Shown here: positions 8,166-15,023 of the stretch, one piece after another
Position numbering within the stretch: position 1 is the first letter of the stretch
Layout of the letters: each line of letters opens with the position of its first letter
Source: an uncultured Fibrobacter sp.
GTDB lineage: Bacteria > Fibrobacterota > Fibrobacteria > Fibrobacterales > Fibrobacteraceae
DNA: 32,773 nucleotides
Assembly: GCF_900316465.1 (NCBI RefSeq)
Contig: NZ_ONDD01000044.1
Coordinates: forward strand, 11,688 to 44,460
Direction: 5' to 3'
Position numbers and translations under genes: made by a program
The notes under the pieces: generated by a model
The model's database searches: none
Told to the model about the DNA's origin: nothing
The model's input: only the letters and a program-made list of their open reading frames with translations

Positions 8166-10016
8166 TTAGAACTGGAAGTAGATGAACGGGCAGGAGTCTG
8201 CGCTCATGAACTGGTAAATCACGAAGATGATGAACGCGGTGCTTGCGACCATGAGGGGGAGCGGCTGCGAAGCGAACATGATGCGGTAGCGGCTCTTGAC
8301 CTTCTTGGGAATCCAGTGAATGAGCATGCCTGCGATGAACACGAGGATGATGTTGATGTGTTCCCAGGCGATGGTGCTAAGCGTGCCCCATTTCCAGGCG
8401 CAACCCATTTGCTGAACCATGTTCTTGGCGGTGTTCCAGGCGACTTCGTTGGCTTCGGCGGGGTCTAGGTTCGAGCCTGCGCGGAAGAAGAGTCGCGTGA
8501 ACGTGATGAACACGAAGGTAAGCGATACGTTCCAAGCCACATAAATCCAGTGGTAGGATTTGTCGCTGAACAGGCGGAAAACCCATACAATATACAAGCC
8601 GAGGAAGAGAACGCCAAAGTAAGCGGCGGTAATTGCGAAGATGGCTGTACTGGTCTGCTTAAAGACAATAGCGCTTACGGCGAACAGCACGAATGCGGTA
8701 ATGGTGCGGAACTTGAGGCTGCGCTTGCTCCAGATTTTGTTGAATACTTGGCCAAAGCCGTTCAAACCGCCCCAAATAATGAAGTTCCAGCTGGCACCAT
8801 GCCACCAACCGCCCACAATTTGGGTGGCCATGGCGTTCATGTTGGTGGTAATGAACTTGCGCGATTCGGGCCTAAAGTAAGCGACAACAGAAATGTAGAT
8901 GAACAAGAGGGCGAGCATGACGCCCACGAGCACGCTGCCCGAAAGCATGATGGCCACAAGGCTCAGGAACGCCATCCAGAAGTAGGTGCCGACGGTGGCG
9001 TTGCGGTTACCGCCCAGGGGAATGTACAGGTAGTCGCGCCACCAGCTAGAAAGCGAGATGTGCCAACGACGCCAGAATTCGGTGGGGCTGAGTGCTTTGT
9101 AAGGGCTGTTGAAGTTCTGCGGCAGGCGGAAACCCATGAGGAGTGCCACGCCAATGGCGATGTCGGTATAGCCGGAGAAGTCGGCGTAAACTTGCAGCGA
9201 GTATGCAAAGAGCGCAATCAGGTTTTCGAGGCCGGTAAAGAGCAGGGGAGTGTCGAAAACGCGGTCCACAAAGTTGGTGGCCAGGTAGTCGCTCAAGATG
9301 ATTTTTTTGGCGAGGCCGTTCAGAATCCAGAACACGGCAATGCCAAAGGTTCGGCGCGGCAAGAAATACTTGCGGTAAAGCTGCGGTACGAATTTGTCGG
9401 CGCGCACAATCGGGCCTGCCACCAGCTGTGGGAAGAAGGTGAGGTAGAAACCGAAATTCAGGATGTTGTCGACGGCCTTGATTTTACCGCGGTAAATGTC
9501 AATGCAGTAGCTCATGGCCTGGAACGTAAAGAACGAAATGCCTACCGGCAAAATGATGGTGTCTACCAGCGAATGCGTGCCGAACATCTTGTTGCTTGCG
9601 GCGGCGAAGAAGTTGTACACGTGCAGTTCGATACCGGTAAAGTCGTAGAGGGCATCCAAGAAGAAGTAAGAATATTTATAGTAGCACAGAACGAGCAGGT
9701 CGATGATGACCACGATGATCATCCAAAGCTTCTTTTTCCACTGCTCCTCGGCTTTTTCAATCCACTTGCCGATAAAGAAGTTCGCGACCACGCAGAAAAT
9801 AAGGATGCAAACGTAGCTGCCGCTCGTTTTGTAGTAGAAGAACATGCTCGTCGCAAACAAGAAGGCGTTGCGCAGCAGAATGCGGTTCTTGATCAGGGTG
9901 AGGGCCGCAAATACAAAGGCGAAAAATCCCCAGAAATAGAACTGCGTAAACAGCAGCGGACTGTTCGGGTCAAACGCAAAGGTTCGAGTGAGGAATGGAA
10001 TGACGTAGTCGAGCAT
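8166..10016 (-). CDS. MBOAT membrane-bound O-acyltransferase, AlgI/DltB-like
   Basis: Inner-membrane protein that would pass acyl groups across the membrane onto an exported polymer. Seen: 616 residues with about ten or more hydrophobic segments, the MBOAT block ADFSGYTDIAIG followed by FNSPYKALSPTEFWRRWHISLSSWWRDYLYIPLGG (start near 290), and GGWWHGASWNFIIWGG with the likely catalytic His406. These are hallmarks of the AlgI branch. It is the last of four minus-strand genes, 11 bases after the SGNH gene. No ribosome site is seen before ATG 10016, where the bases are C-rich, so translation may depend on coupling with the gene before. The paired SGNH proteins are the usual partners of AlgI-like proteins (compare AlgJ/AlgX and PatA/PatB). 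The acceptor polymer is not known. Confidence 0.92.
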   Translation of the reverse strand: MLDYVIPFLTRTFAFDPNSPLLFTQFYFWGFFAFVFAALTLIKNRILLRNAFLFATSMFFYYKTSGSYVCILIFCVVANFFIGKWIEKAEEQWKKKLWMIIVVIIDLLVLCYYKYSYFFLDALYDFTGIELHVYNFFAAASNKMFGTHSLVDTIILPVGISFFTFQAMSYCIDIYRGKIKAVDNILNFGFYLTFFPQLVAGPIVRADKFVPQLYRKYFLPRRTFGIAVFWILNGLAKKIILSDYLATNFVDRVFDTPLLFTGLENLIALFAYSLQVYADFSGYTDIAIGVALLMGFRLPQNFNSPYKALSPTEFWRRWHISLSSWWRDYLYIPLGGNRNATVGTYFWMAFLSLVAIMLSGSVLVGVMLALLFIYISVVAYFRPESRKFITTNMNAMATQIVGGWWHGASWNFIIWGGLNGFGQVFNKIWSKRSLKFRTITAFVLFAVSAIVFKQTSTAIFAITAAYFGVLFLGLYIVWVFRLFSDKSYHWIYVAWNVSLTFVFITFTRLFFRAGSNLDPAEANEVAWNTAKNMVQQMGCAWKWGTLSTIAWEHINIILVFIAGMLIHWIPKKVKSRYRIMFASQPLPLMVASTAFIIFVIYQFMSADSCPFIYFQF

Positions 10017-10027
10017 AAGGGGGTCGG

Positions 10028-11713
10028 TTATTTCACTTCAGACTTGGTTTGTGCAGGGAGGTTTGCGATGTGTTCTTGATAGCTATTTATGATTGCTTTG
10101 TAGAACAGATCGCCAAGGAGGTTGTAGCCCGAAAGCTTGAAGTGCACCTTGTCGGCTTTGGCGAGGTCGGCTTTTTCCCACTTGGACATGGAGCCGAGGC
10201 CGCCCATAATGCCGAACTTGTCCCAAACGCCGGCCTTGTGCTTCTCGGCCAGAGCAAAGAATGCCTTGCGGGCGACGTCACCGTTCGGGTGCTGCACGAA
10301 GCGTTTTTTCTTGACTTTGCGATACATATCGTTGTTCGTCTCGAAAATAATTGCCACATTCGGGTTGACCTTCTTGATGCGAGCAATGAGCTTGTCGTAA
10401 TCGTCTTTGAACTGCTTGTCGTTAAAGCGTTCCACGTTTGCGTCGTTAATGCCGATTGCAAAAATCACGAGGTCGGGCTTGTAGAAAGAAAGTTCTTTTT
10501 CGAATCTCGGGCAGACTTCTTCAAAATAGTCGTGCACCTTCGCACCGTTAATGCCGACACCTGTGTAGGTAATGCCGGGAGCATCTGTCTCGGTGAGAAT
10601 GCCGGTGAGCGTAAAGCGCGGACGTGCGTTCTTTTTGACGGAATCGGGTACGGCGACTTGTTCAATGCAATGCTCATTGGCGTAATTGGTGGCGTCGATT
10701 TCGCCCTCGGCGTAGTTGACAGCGGGCTTGTTCAATTTTTCGGCGCAGCTGCGAGATTTGTTCTTTGCCTCTTCGCGGCGCAGGCATGCCGTATCGAGCA
10801 CATCGCATTCACCTTGGAACATGGAATCGCGTGCGACTTCGGGCAAGGCGACATTGTTCGGAATCTTGGCCGGAATCACGTTGGAATCTTTCTTGTTCTG
10901 GGCGGTGTCGCCGGTAGCCTTCTTGACGGAATCTTCTTTGGCGCGGGCGATAGAATCTTGGAATAGCGAGTCGGTAATGAACTTCGCAATTTCGGCTTGC
11001 TTCAAGGAATCAATCCAGCGGAAAGCGATTTGAATGGTGTCAATCGGGCGCGGGCTTGTAAACACGTAGCTTTGGCTTGCGGAATCGAGAATACCGTAAA
11101 TATCGGTCGAATCAACGCGCAATACGGGAACCACATCGTTGTTGTCGCTGTAACCAAAAAGTCTGAGTTTGGTTTCGCCCCAAATCGGGGTAGAGTTGTA
11201 CTTGTCAAGGAGCAGTGTGATTTCAGAACGCGGATCGCTGGTGCTCACGGCAATACCAAGCAAGCCGAGCGGCTTCTTGATTTCGCGTTGCACGTTCTTG
11301 TTCATGTCCCAAATGCCTTTGTAGGCGCTGGCATAGCTTGCAGGCGTGTTGGTACGTGCTGCAGAATAAGGAAATACGAATCCGCGGCCGGCAGAGGCTC
11401 CCGGGTATTCCTTAATGAGGTGCTCGCGGATTCGGCCCGAAATCACGTCGGCTTGCAAGTGCGAACCGCCCACGTGCAGAATGCGAACCTGCCCGCGATT
11501 TTCAAACACGAGCGTGTCCAACTTGTTAAAGAAGGTGTTGAACGAGGCGTTTCCCTTGGGGAACTTGATCACGTTCTGCGTGGTGTCGATAAAGTCGTAG
11601 CGCGAAAGGTCTATGTGGTAGCTGCCCGGCGCAGTTGATGCGTCTTTAGCCAAAACATTTTGCGCAAAAACAGAAAGTGCGATGAACGCAAAGGTCCGGA
11701 GTACGCGTGTCAT
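10028..11713 (-). CDS. Exported SGNH-fold protein, likely periplasmic O-acyltransferase (variant GGSH motif)
   Basis: Signal peptide at about 1-22 (VFAQNVLA-K), 561 residues. SGNH blocks seen: ILHVGGSHLQAD with Ser84 in place of the usual GDS, FAIGINDANV (block III, near 420) and DKVHFKLSGY with Asp521 and His524. A middle insertion of about 200-350 is rich in charged residues and has several Cys. With the MBOAT gene next to it, the probable job is moving acetyl or another acyl group onto an exported polymer, as AlgX/AlgJ-type proteins do; hydrolysis is the other option. The start overlaps the stop of the upstream gene as ATGA (11710-11713), with GGAG 10 bases upstream. The GDS Asp is replaced by Gly, which the sister protein retains. 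Confidence 0.85.
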   Translation of the reverse strand: MTRVLRTFAFIALSVFAQNVLAKDASTAPGSYHIDLSRYDFIDTTQNVIKFPKGNASFNTFFNKLDTLVFENRGQVRILHVGGSHLQADVISGRIREHLIKEYPGASAGRGFVFPYSAARTNTPASYASAYKGIWDMNKNVQREIKKPLGLLGIAVSTSDPRSEITLLLDKYNSTPIWGETKLRLFGYSDNNDVVPVLRVDSTDIYGILDSASQSYVFTSPRPIDTIQIAFRWIDSLKQAEIAKFITDSLFQDSIARAKEDSVKKATGDTAQNKKDSNVIPAKIPNNVALPEVARDSMFQGECDVLDTACLRREEAKNKSRSCAEKLNKPAVNYAEGEIDATNYANEHCIEQVAVPDSVKKNARPRFTLTGILTETDAPGITYTGVGINGAKVHDYFEEVCPRFEKELSFYKPDLVIFAIGINDANVERFNDKQFKDDYDKLIARIKKVNPNVAIIFETNNDMYRKVKKKRFVQHPNGDVARKAFFALAEKHKAGVWDKFGIMGGLGSMSKWEKADLAKADKVHFKLSGYNLLGDLFYKAIINSYQEHIANLPAQTKSEVK

Positions 11714-13506
11714 TTCTTTTTCGCTCCTTTCATTTCAGTTTTCTTTGTCGCCGGATTTTTATTCGCCTGAATTTTAGCAGGGGCCGGAGCTTGTTTGGCT
11801 ACGGGTTTTGCGGTAGGCTTTGCGGCTGGTCTCGCGGCCGGTGCCGGAGCAGGCTTTGCAACTGGTTTTGCTGCTGGCTTCGGTGTGGGGGCGGGTGCCG
11901 CCTTCTTAACTGGCTTGGCGGCGGGCTTGGGTTTGGCGACAGGCTTGGGAGCAGGCTTGTTTTCGGCGCTCCACTGGTGCAGTTCTTTTAATTTTTCGTC
12001 GCTAATGTTGTGACGGTCGCGGAACTTGAAGTAGTCGTAATGCATGCGGAGGGCGGCGCAGAACAAGTCGCCCATGTAGGCAGCACCACGGCGAGTAAAG
12101 TGAATGTGGTCGGTAAAGCCGAGGGCGGGTTCCTTGTTGACCCACTTGATCATGGCTCCGTTGCCGCCCATCACGCGGTGCATGTCCCAGTAGGCGGCTC
12201 CGTTTTCGAGAGCGACTTCACGCAGCGCCTTGATTGTCATCGCAAGGCCAGAATAGGTCTGCCACTGGCCGTCTTTCTGGCGTGCCATGTCGGCGGGGCC
12301 AATGAACAGAATATCGGCATCGGGGTTCGCCTTTTGAATCGCCTGAATCTGACGCGTGATGATTTTCTTGGTCCATTCGATGTTGCTCGAGGTAATGCTT
12401 GGCACCAGGTTGCCGCCGTATTCCATGATGATGAGCTTTACGTTCATGGCCTTGTAAGATTCAGCCAAAAGCTCCGTATCGATGCGGTGGAAAATCGTGC
12501 CCGAAGAGCCACGCATGGCTACGTTATCGACGGCGACACCGTATGAACCGTCTGCAGAAATCGCATAGACTTCGGCGTTGCCCGAAAGGTACATCTTGGC
12601 AATCGAAGTGGTGTCCTTCAGCTTCCAGGTGTACACCTTGAGTTTGTTGTAAGTGTCGATAATTGGTTCGCCTGCGTCGACCACCTTGGTGGTACGCTTT
12701 TCTTTCGGTGTACCGTCTTCTTCTTGGCCCACGGTATCTACAACGGTCTGATTGACATTGAGTCTGACCTTGAGACGAGCATTCTTATTTGTGAGAAGGC
12801 GAATGGTGCTGTAACCGCCCACATGGCTGAACTGCTTCTTGCGTTCCTTGCGGCGCTGGATGGTGATAGAGGCTTCACCTTCAAGCTTCGCGAACTGGGC
12901 CAAAGGTCCATAGCGCGTATGTTCGGCTTCGTCTTCTTTGGGTCCAAACAGAATGTAGCGAGAAAGCGCACCCACGCCTGCATGGCTTGTGGTCATCGAC
13001 GGAACGGTCATAATGGGGGGCATCATGCCTGGGCCTGCGCCGCCGAATTCATCTTGCAGGTCTTCGCGAATGGTGGCTGAAATTCGGTCTTCTTCGAGCT
13101 GCGAGTCGCCGTAATGCACTACGTGTACAACGTTAGAATCGAGACTTGCAAGTTCGAGATGCAAGAAGAATCGGTCAAACCACGTGGGGTCGTTGCTTGG
13201 CAAATCGAAACGCGTTTTGCCCTTTTCAAAAAAGTCCTCGTAGAACTGGAGAGAGTCGCTAAAGGCGGCGAACTCTTTTCGCTTGGTCGCTTCCATCATT
13301 TCGCGAATGGCTTCTTCGGGGTCGCCCTGGGTAGAATCGCTGAGCGAATCTCCAGTGGACTGCTTTACGAAGATTTCGGTGAGCTTCGGGTAGCGAAGCG
13401 TGGAGTCGCCGATATGGATTCCGTCATCGGGGTAGATGATGGCGATAAAGCCAAGAAGGGCGAACAAGCTAATGATAGAAAGGAGGACTTTTAAAGGGGA
13501 CATCAT
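11710..13506 (-). CDS. SGNH-fold protein with N-terminal membrane anchor and Pro-Ala-Lys tail
   Basis: 598 residues. An N-terminal hydrophobic segment (about 5-24) probably anchors it in the inner membrane facing the periplasm. SGNH blocks: VVHYGDSQLEED with Ser135, IIMEYGGN (block III position), and GFTDHIHFTRRG with Asp466 and His469. Residues from about 515 to the end form a basic PAKP/KPAA-type tail that looks unstructured and could cross or bind the cell wall; this is inference. HYGDSQ is common in SGNH proteins beside MBOAT genes. It starts 6 bases after hisS and overlaps the next gene by 4. Two adjacent ATG codons (13506 and 13503) could serve; a weak AGG lies over the hisS stop. Confidence 0.87.
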   Translation of the reverse strand: MMSPLKVLLSIISLFALLGFIAIIYPDDGIHIGDSTLRYPKLTEIFVKQSTGDSLSDSTQGDPEEAIREMMEATKRKEFAAFSDSLQFYEDFFEKGKTRFDLPSNDPTWFDRFFLHLELASLDSNVVHVVHYGDSQLEEDRISATIREDLQDEFGGAGPGMMPPIMTVPSMTTSHAGVGALSRYILFGPKEDEAEHTRYGPLAQFAKLEGEASITIQRRKERKKQFSHVGGYSTIRLLTNKNARLKVRLNVNQTVVDTVGQEEDGTPKEKRTTKVVDAGEPIIDTYNKLKVYTWKLKDTTSIAKMYLSGNAEVYAISADGSYGVAVDNVAMRGSSGTIFHRIDTELLAESYKAMNVKLIIMEYGGNLVPSITSSNIEWTKKIITRQIQAIQKANPDADILFIGPADMARQKDGQWQTYSGLAMTIKALREVALENGAAYWDMHRVMGGNGAMIKWVNKEPALGFTDHIHFTRRGAAYMGDLFCAALRMHYDYFKFRDRHNISDEKLKELHQWSAENKPAPKPVAKPKPAAKPVKKAAPAPTPKPAAKPVAKPAPAPAARPAAKPTAKPVAKQAPAPAKIQANKNPATKKTEMKGAKKK

Positions 13507-13512
13507 AAGCGT

Positions 13513-14673
13513 TTAAGCCTTCAAGCGCTCCACGATGGCTTCTGTATTTCCTACGAACATTTCGCCAGTGCGCATGTCCTTGTATTCGAATTCTCCTGCG
13601 GCAGCCTTGGAGCCGTCTACGTACACGACGATTTTCGCGCCCTGGTAGTTGGCCTGGTCCAGCTGCTTGCCCATCTTCATGGGGGCGAGCGGGTGAGCGA
13701 CCGAGAACGGCTTACCGGTGCTTGCGCTGCGGAATGCCTGTGCGGTTTCGAACACCTTCTTCATGTCGTTGGTAAAGCTTGCGATGTAGAAGTCCACGCT
13801 CTGCTTCGGGCTCGGGAGCAACTTGTGTTCAGCGAGCAAGTCGGCGAGAACTACGTCGCCCATGCCAAAGCCCACGCCCGGAATGCGTTCGCCACCGAGT
13901 TTTTCGGTGAGGCTGTCGTAACGGCCACCGCCAGCGATAGCGCGCATGGATTTGCCCTTGTCAAAGACTTCGAACACGATGCCGGTGTAGTAGGCGAGGC
14001 CACGAACAATGGAAAGGTCCAGGTTCACGCATTCGCCGTAACCTGCGGCGGTAAGTGTTGCGAACAGGTCTTCGATTTCAGCGAGGGCGGCAGTTGCGTT
14101 TTCGCTATGAACCTTGGTCTTGACTTCTTCGATGCTCTTGCAGCTCATGAAGTCGTCGAGCTTTTTCACCTGGTCTTCGGAGAGGCCTGCGTCGGCCAGA
14201 GCCTTGGCGAATGCTTCGGGCCCGATTTTTAAGCGGCGGTCAAGCACCGGGTAAACCAGCGCCGGATTCGGGGCGCCGATTTCTTCGAGGTAAGTAGCGA
14301 GGAGCTTGCGGCTAGAAACGCCAATCGCAAATTCGCCATCCTTGAGGCCGAACTTGCGGAGCATTGTTGCGATGGCTGCCATCAGGTCGGCTTCGGCGTA
14401 AATGCTTTCGGTGCCGATGATGTCCATGTTCAGCTGGAAGAATTCGCGGAGGCGACCCTTCTGAGCCTTTTCGTAACGGAAAAGGCGCGGCATGCTGAAC
14501 CACTTGAAAGGCTTCTTGAGTTCGCGGGCCTTCTGAATCACGAGGCGGGCGAGCGTCGGAGTCATTTCGGGGCGGAGTGCGATTTCGCGGTCGCCCTTGT
14601 CCTTGAAGTTGTAGAGCTGGCTTACGATTTCTTCGCCGGACTTGCCGGTGTAAAGTTCCAGATGCTCAAACAT
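13513..14673 (-). CDS. hisS: Histidyl-tRNA synthetase, apparently missing its 5' end
   Basis: Charges tRNA-His. Seen: LRPEMTPTLARLV and MPRLFRYEKAQKGRLREFFQLNMD (class II motif 2), SIVRGLAYYTGIVFE (histidine loop), AIAGGGRYDSL, GVGFGMGDVVLADLL (motif 3), and a C-terminal anticodon-binding domain. The first ATG (14673) gives only 386 residues and falls inside motif 1. The frame stays open upstream to 14784, and its codons read RIQNYIFDTWRKVAESFAYE before Met1, which is HisRS-like sequence. Beyond 14751 the similarity stops, there is no ATG, GTG or TTG in frame, and a stop lies at 14785-14787. The usual KGxRDF-type first strand (about 20 residues) is absent. Either the gene is truncated, starts at a rare CTG/ATT codon, or the sequence has an error here. 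It heads the SGNH/MBOAT run. Confidence 0.88.
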   Translation of the reverse strand: MFEHLELYTGKSGEEIVSQLYNFKDKGDREIALRPEMTPTLARLVIQKARELKKPFKWFSMPRLFRYEKAQKGRLREFFQLNMDIIGTESIYAEADLMAAIATMLRKFGLKDGEFAIGVSSRKLLATYLEEIGAPNPALVYPVLDRRLKIGPEAFAKALADAGLSEDQVKKLDDFMSCKSIEEVKTKVHSENATAALAEIEDLFATLTAAGYGECVNLDLSIVRGLAYYTGIVFEVFDKGKSMRAIAGGGRYDSLTEKLGGERIPGVGFGMGDVVLADLLAEHKLLPSPKQSVDFYIASFTNDMKKVFETAQAFRSASTGKPFSVAHPLAPMKMGKQLDQANYQGAKIVVYVDGSKAAAGEFEYKDMRTGEMFVGNTEAIVERLKA

Positions 14674-14784
14674 CGGACCTTCGTATTCTTCGTAGGCGAA
14701 GCTTTCGGCGACTTTGCGCCAGGTGTCAAAAATATAGTTCTGGATGCGCAGAAAAATATTGCTCGTCGCTAGGAGCGATTCTTT
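14674..14784 (-). other. hisS: Open, homologous 5' extension of hisS without a normal start codon
   Basis: Read in the hisS frame this stretch has no stop. Codons from 14748 down to 14674 encode a recognisable HisRS N-terminal part (RIQNY, FDTWRKVAES, YEEYEGP). Upstream of 14751 the residues no longer look like HisRS. CTG at 14749-14751 and ATT at 14755-14757 are the only near-start codons at the edge of the similarity. Confidence 0.75.
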
Positions 14785-14819
14785 TTAATGTCACACTGAT
14801 TGCTCTATAAACCTTTTTT

Positions 14820-14839
14820 GAAAAAACGTTAGTTTTTTC
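14820..14839. repeat. Palindrome P1, 8-bp stem with GTTA loop
   Basis: GAAAAAAC-GTTA-GTTTTTTC. It shares the centre ACGTTAGT with palindrome P3 read on the opposite strand, while the outer four base pairs are swapped from A-T to T-A. Confidence 0.85.
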
Positions 14840-14845
14840 GAATTC

Positions 14846-14864
14846 GTGTGATATTATATCACAC
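14846..14864. promoter_or_regulatory. Palindrome P2, candidate operator over a -10-like box
   Basis: GTGTGATA-TTA-TATCACAC, perfect over 8-bp arms. Its centre reads TATAAT on the minus strand (14858-14853), a -10-like sequence pointing toward hisS. The half-site TCACAC with flank TGATT recurs at 14791. It resembles a CRP-type site (TGTGA...TCACA), but the spacing is 7 instead of 6. A binding site for some dimeric regulator is an inference. Confidence 0.5.
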
Positions 14865-14870
14865 TGATTC

Positions 14871-14890
14871 GATTTTACTAACGTAAAATC
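14871..14890. repeat. Palindrome P3, 8-bp stem with TAAC loop
   Basis: GATTTTAC-TAAC-GTAAAATC. On the minus strand it has the same core as P1, with the outer base pairs changed on both arms together, so pairing is kept although sequence differs. Confidence 0.85.
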
Positions 14891-14936
14891 AGATTTGAAT
14901 ATTTTTTTCCCGACAAATGCGTAAGCTGAGTGTCGC

Positions 14937-14954
14937 GACAATACTTGTATTGTC
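14937..14954. repeat. Palindrome downstream of the TPR lipoprotein gene
   Basis: GACAATAC-TT-GTATTGTC, perfect 8-bp arms, overlapping the 10-base palindrome TGTCGCGACA (14931-14940). It lacks a T-run, so it is not a typical intrinsic terminator. Confidence 0.6.
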
Positions 14955-15023
14955 ATGACCGAAGCGAGCATTTGGTACAGGAACGAAGTGACTGTACAAT
15001 CCGTGTGGCCTATATGGACTTGC

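Larger units (their letters stand above)
14674..15023. other. Palindrome-rich region upstream of hisS
   Basis: 350 bases between two minus-strand genes. Apart from the hisS extension I see no gene. It holds three tandem perfect palindromes (14820-14890), an 11-base direct repeat TCACACTGATT at 14791 and 14859, the palindrome GACAATAC-TT-GTATTGTC (14937-14954) overlapping TGTCGCGACA, then GTCATGAC (14952-14959), and GTACAG/CTGTAC pairs near 14975-14996. No GC-rich terminator for the lipoprotein gene is visible. Confidence 0.7.

Noticed and set aside
8550..10079. 509-residue plus-strand open frame
   Set aside because: Antisense shadow of the MBOAT gene; charged low-order composition, no motif.
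14846..14864. True CRP site
   Set aside because: The TGTGA/TCACA halves are separated by 7 bases, not 6, and no crp gene is in the window; kept only as a generic palindrome.
14674..14900. T-box leader for hisS
   Set aside because: No T-box sequence, specifier loop or terminator/antiterminator pair could be found.
14726..14971. 81-residue minus-strand open frame in the palindromic region, considered as a shifted hisS N-terminus
   Set aside because: Its residues do not resemble the KGxRDF-type HisRS start, and it is built from the palindromes.
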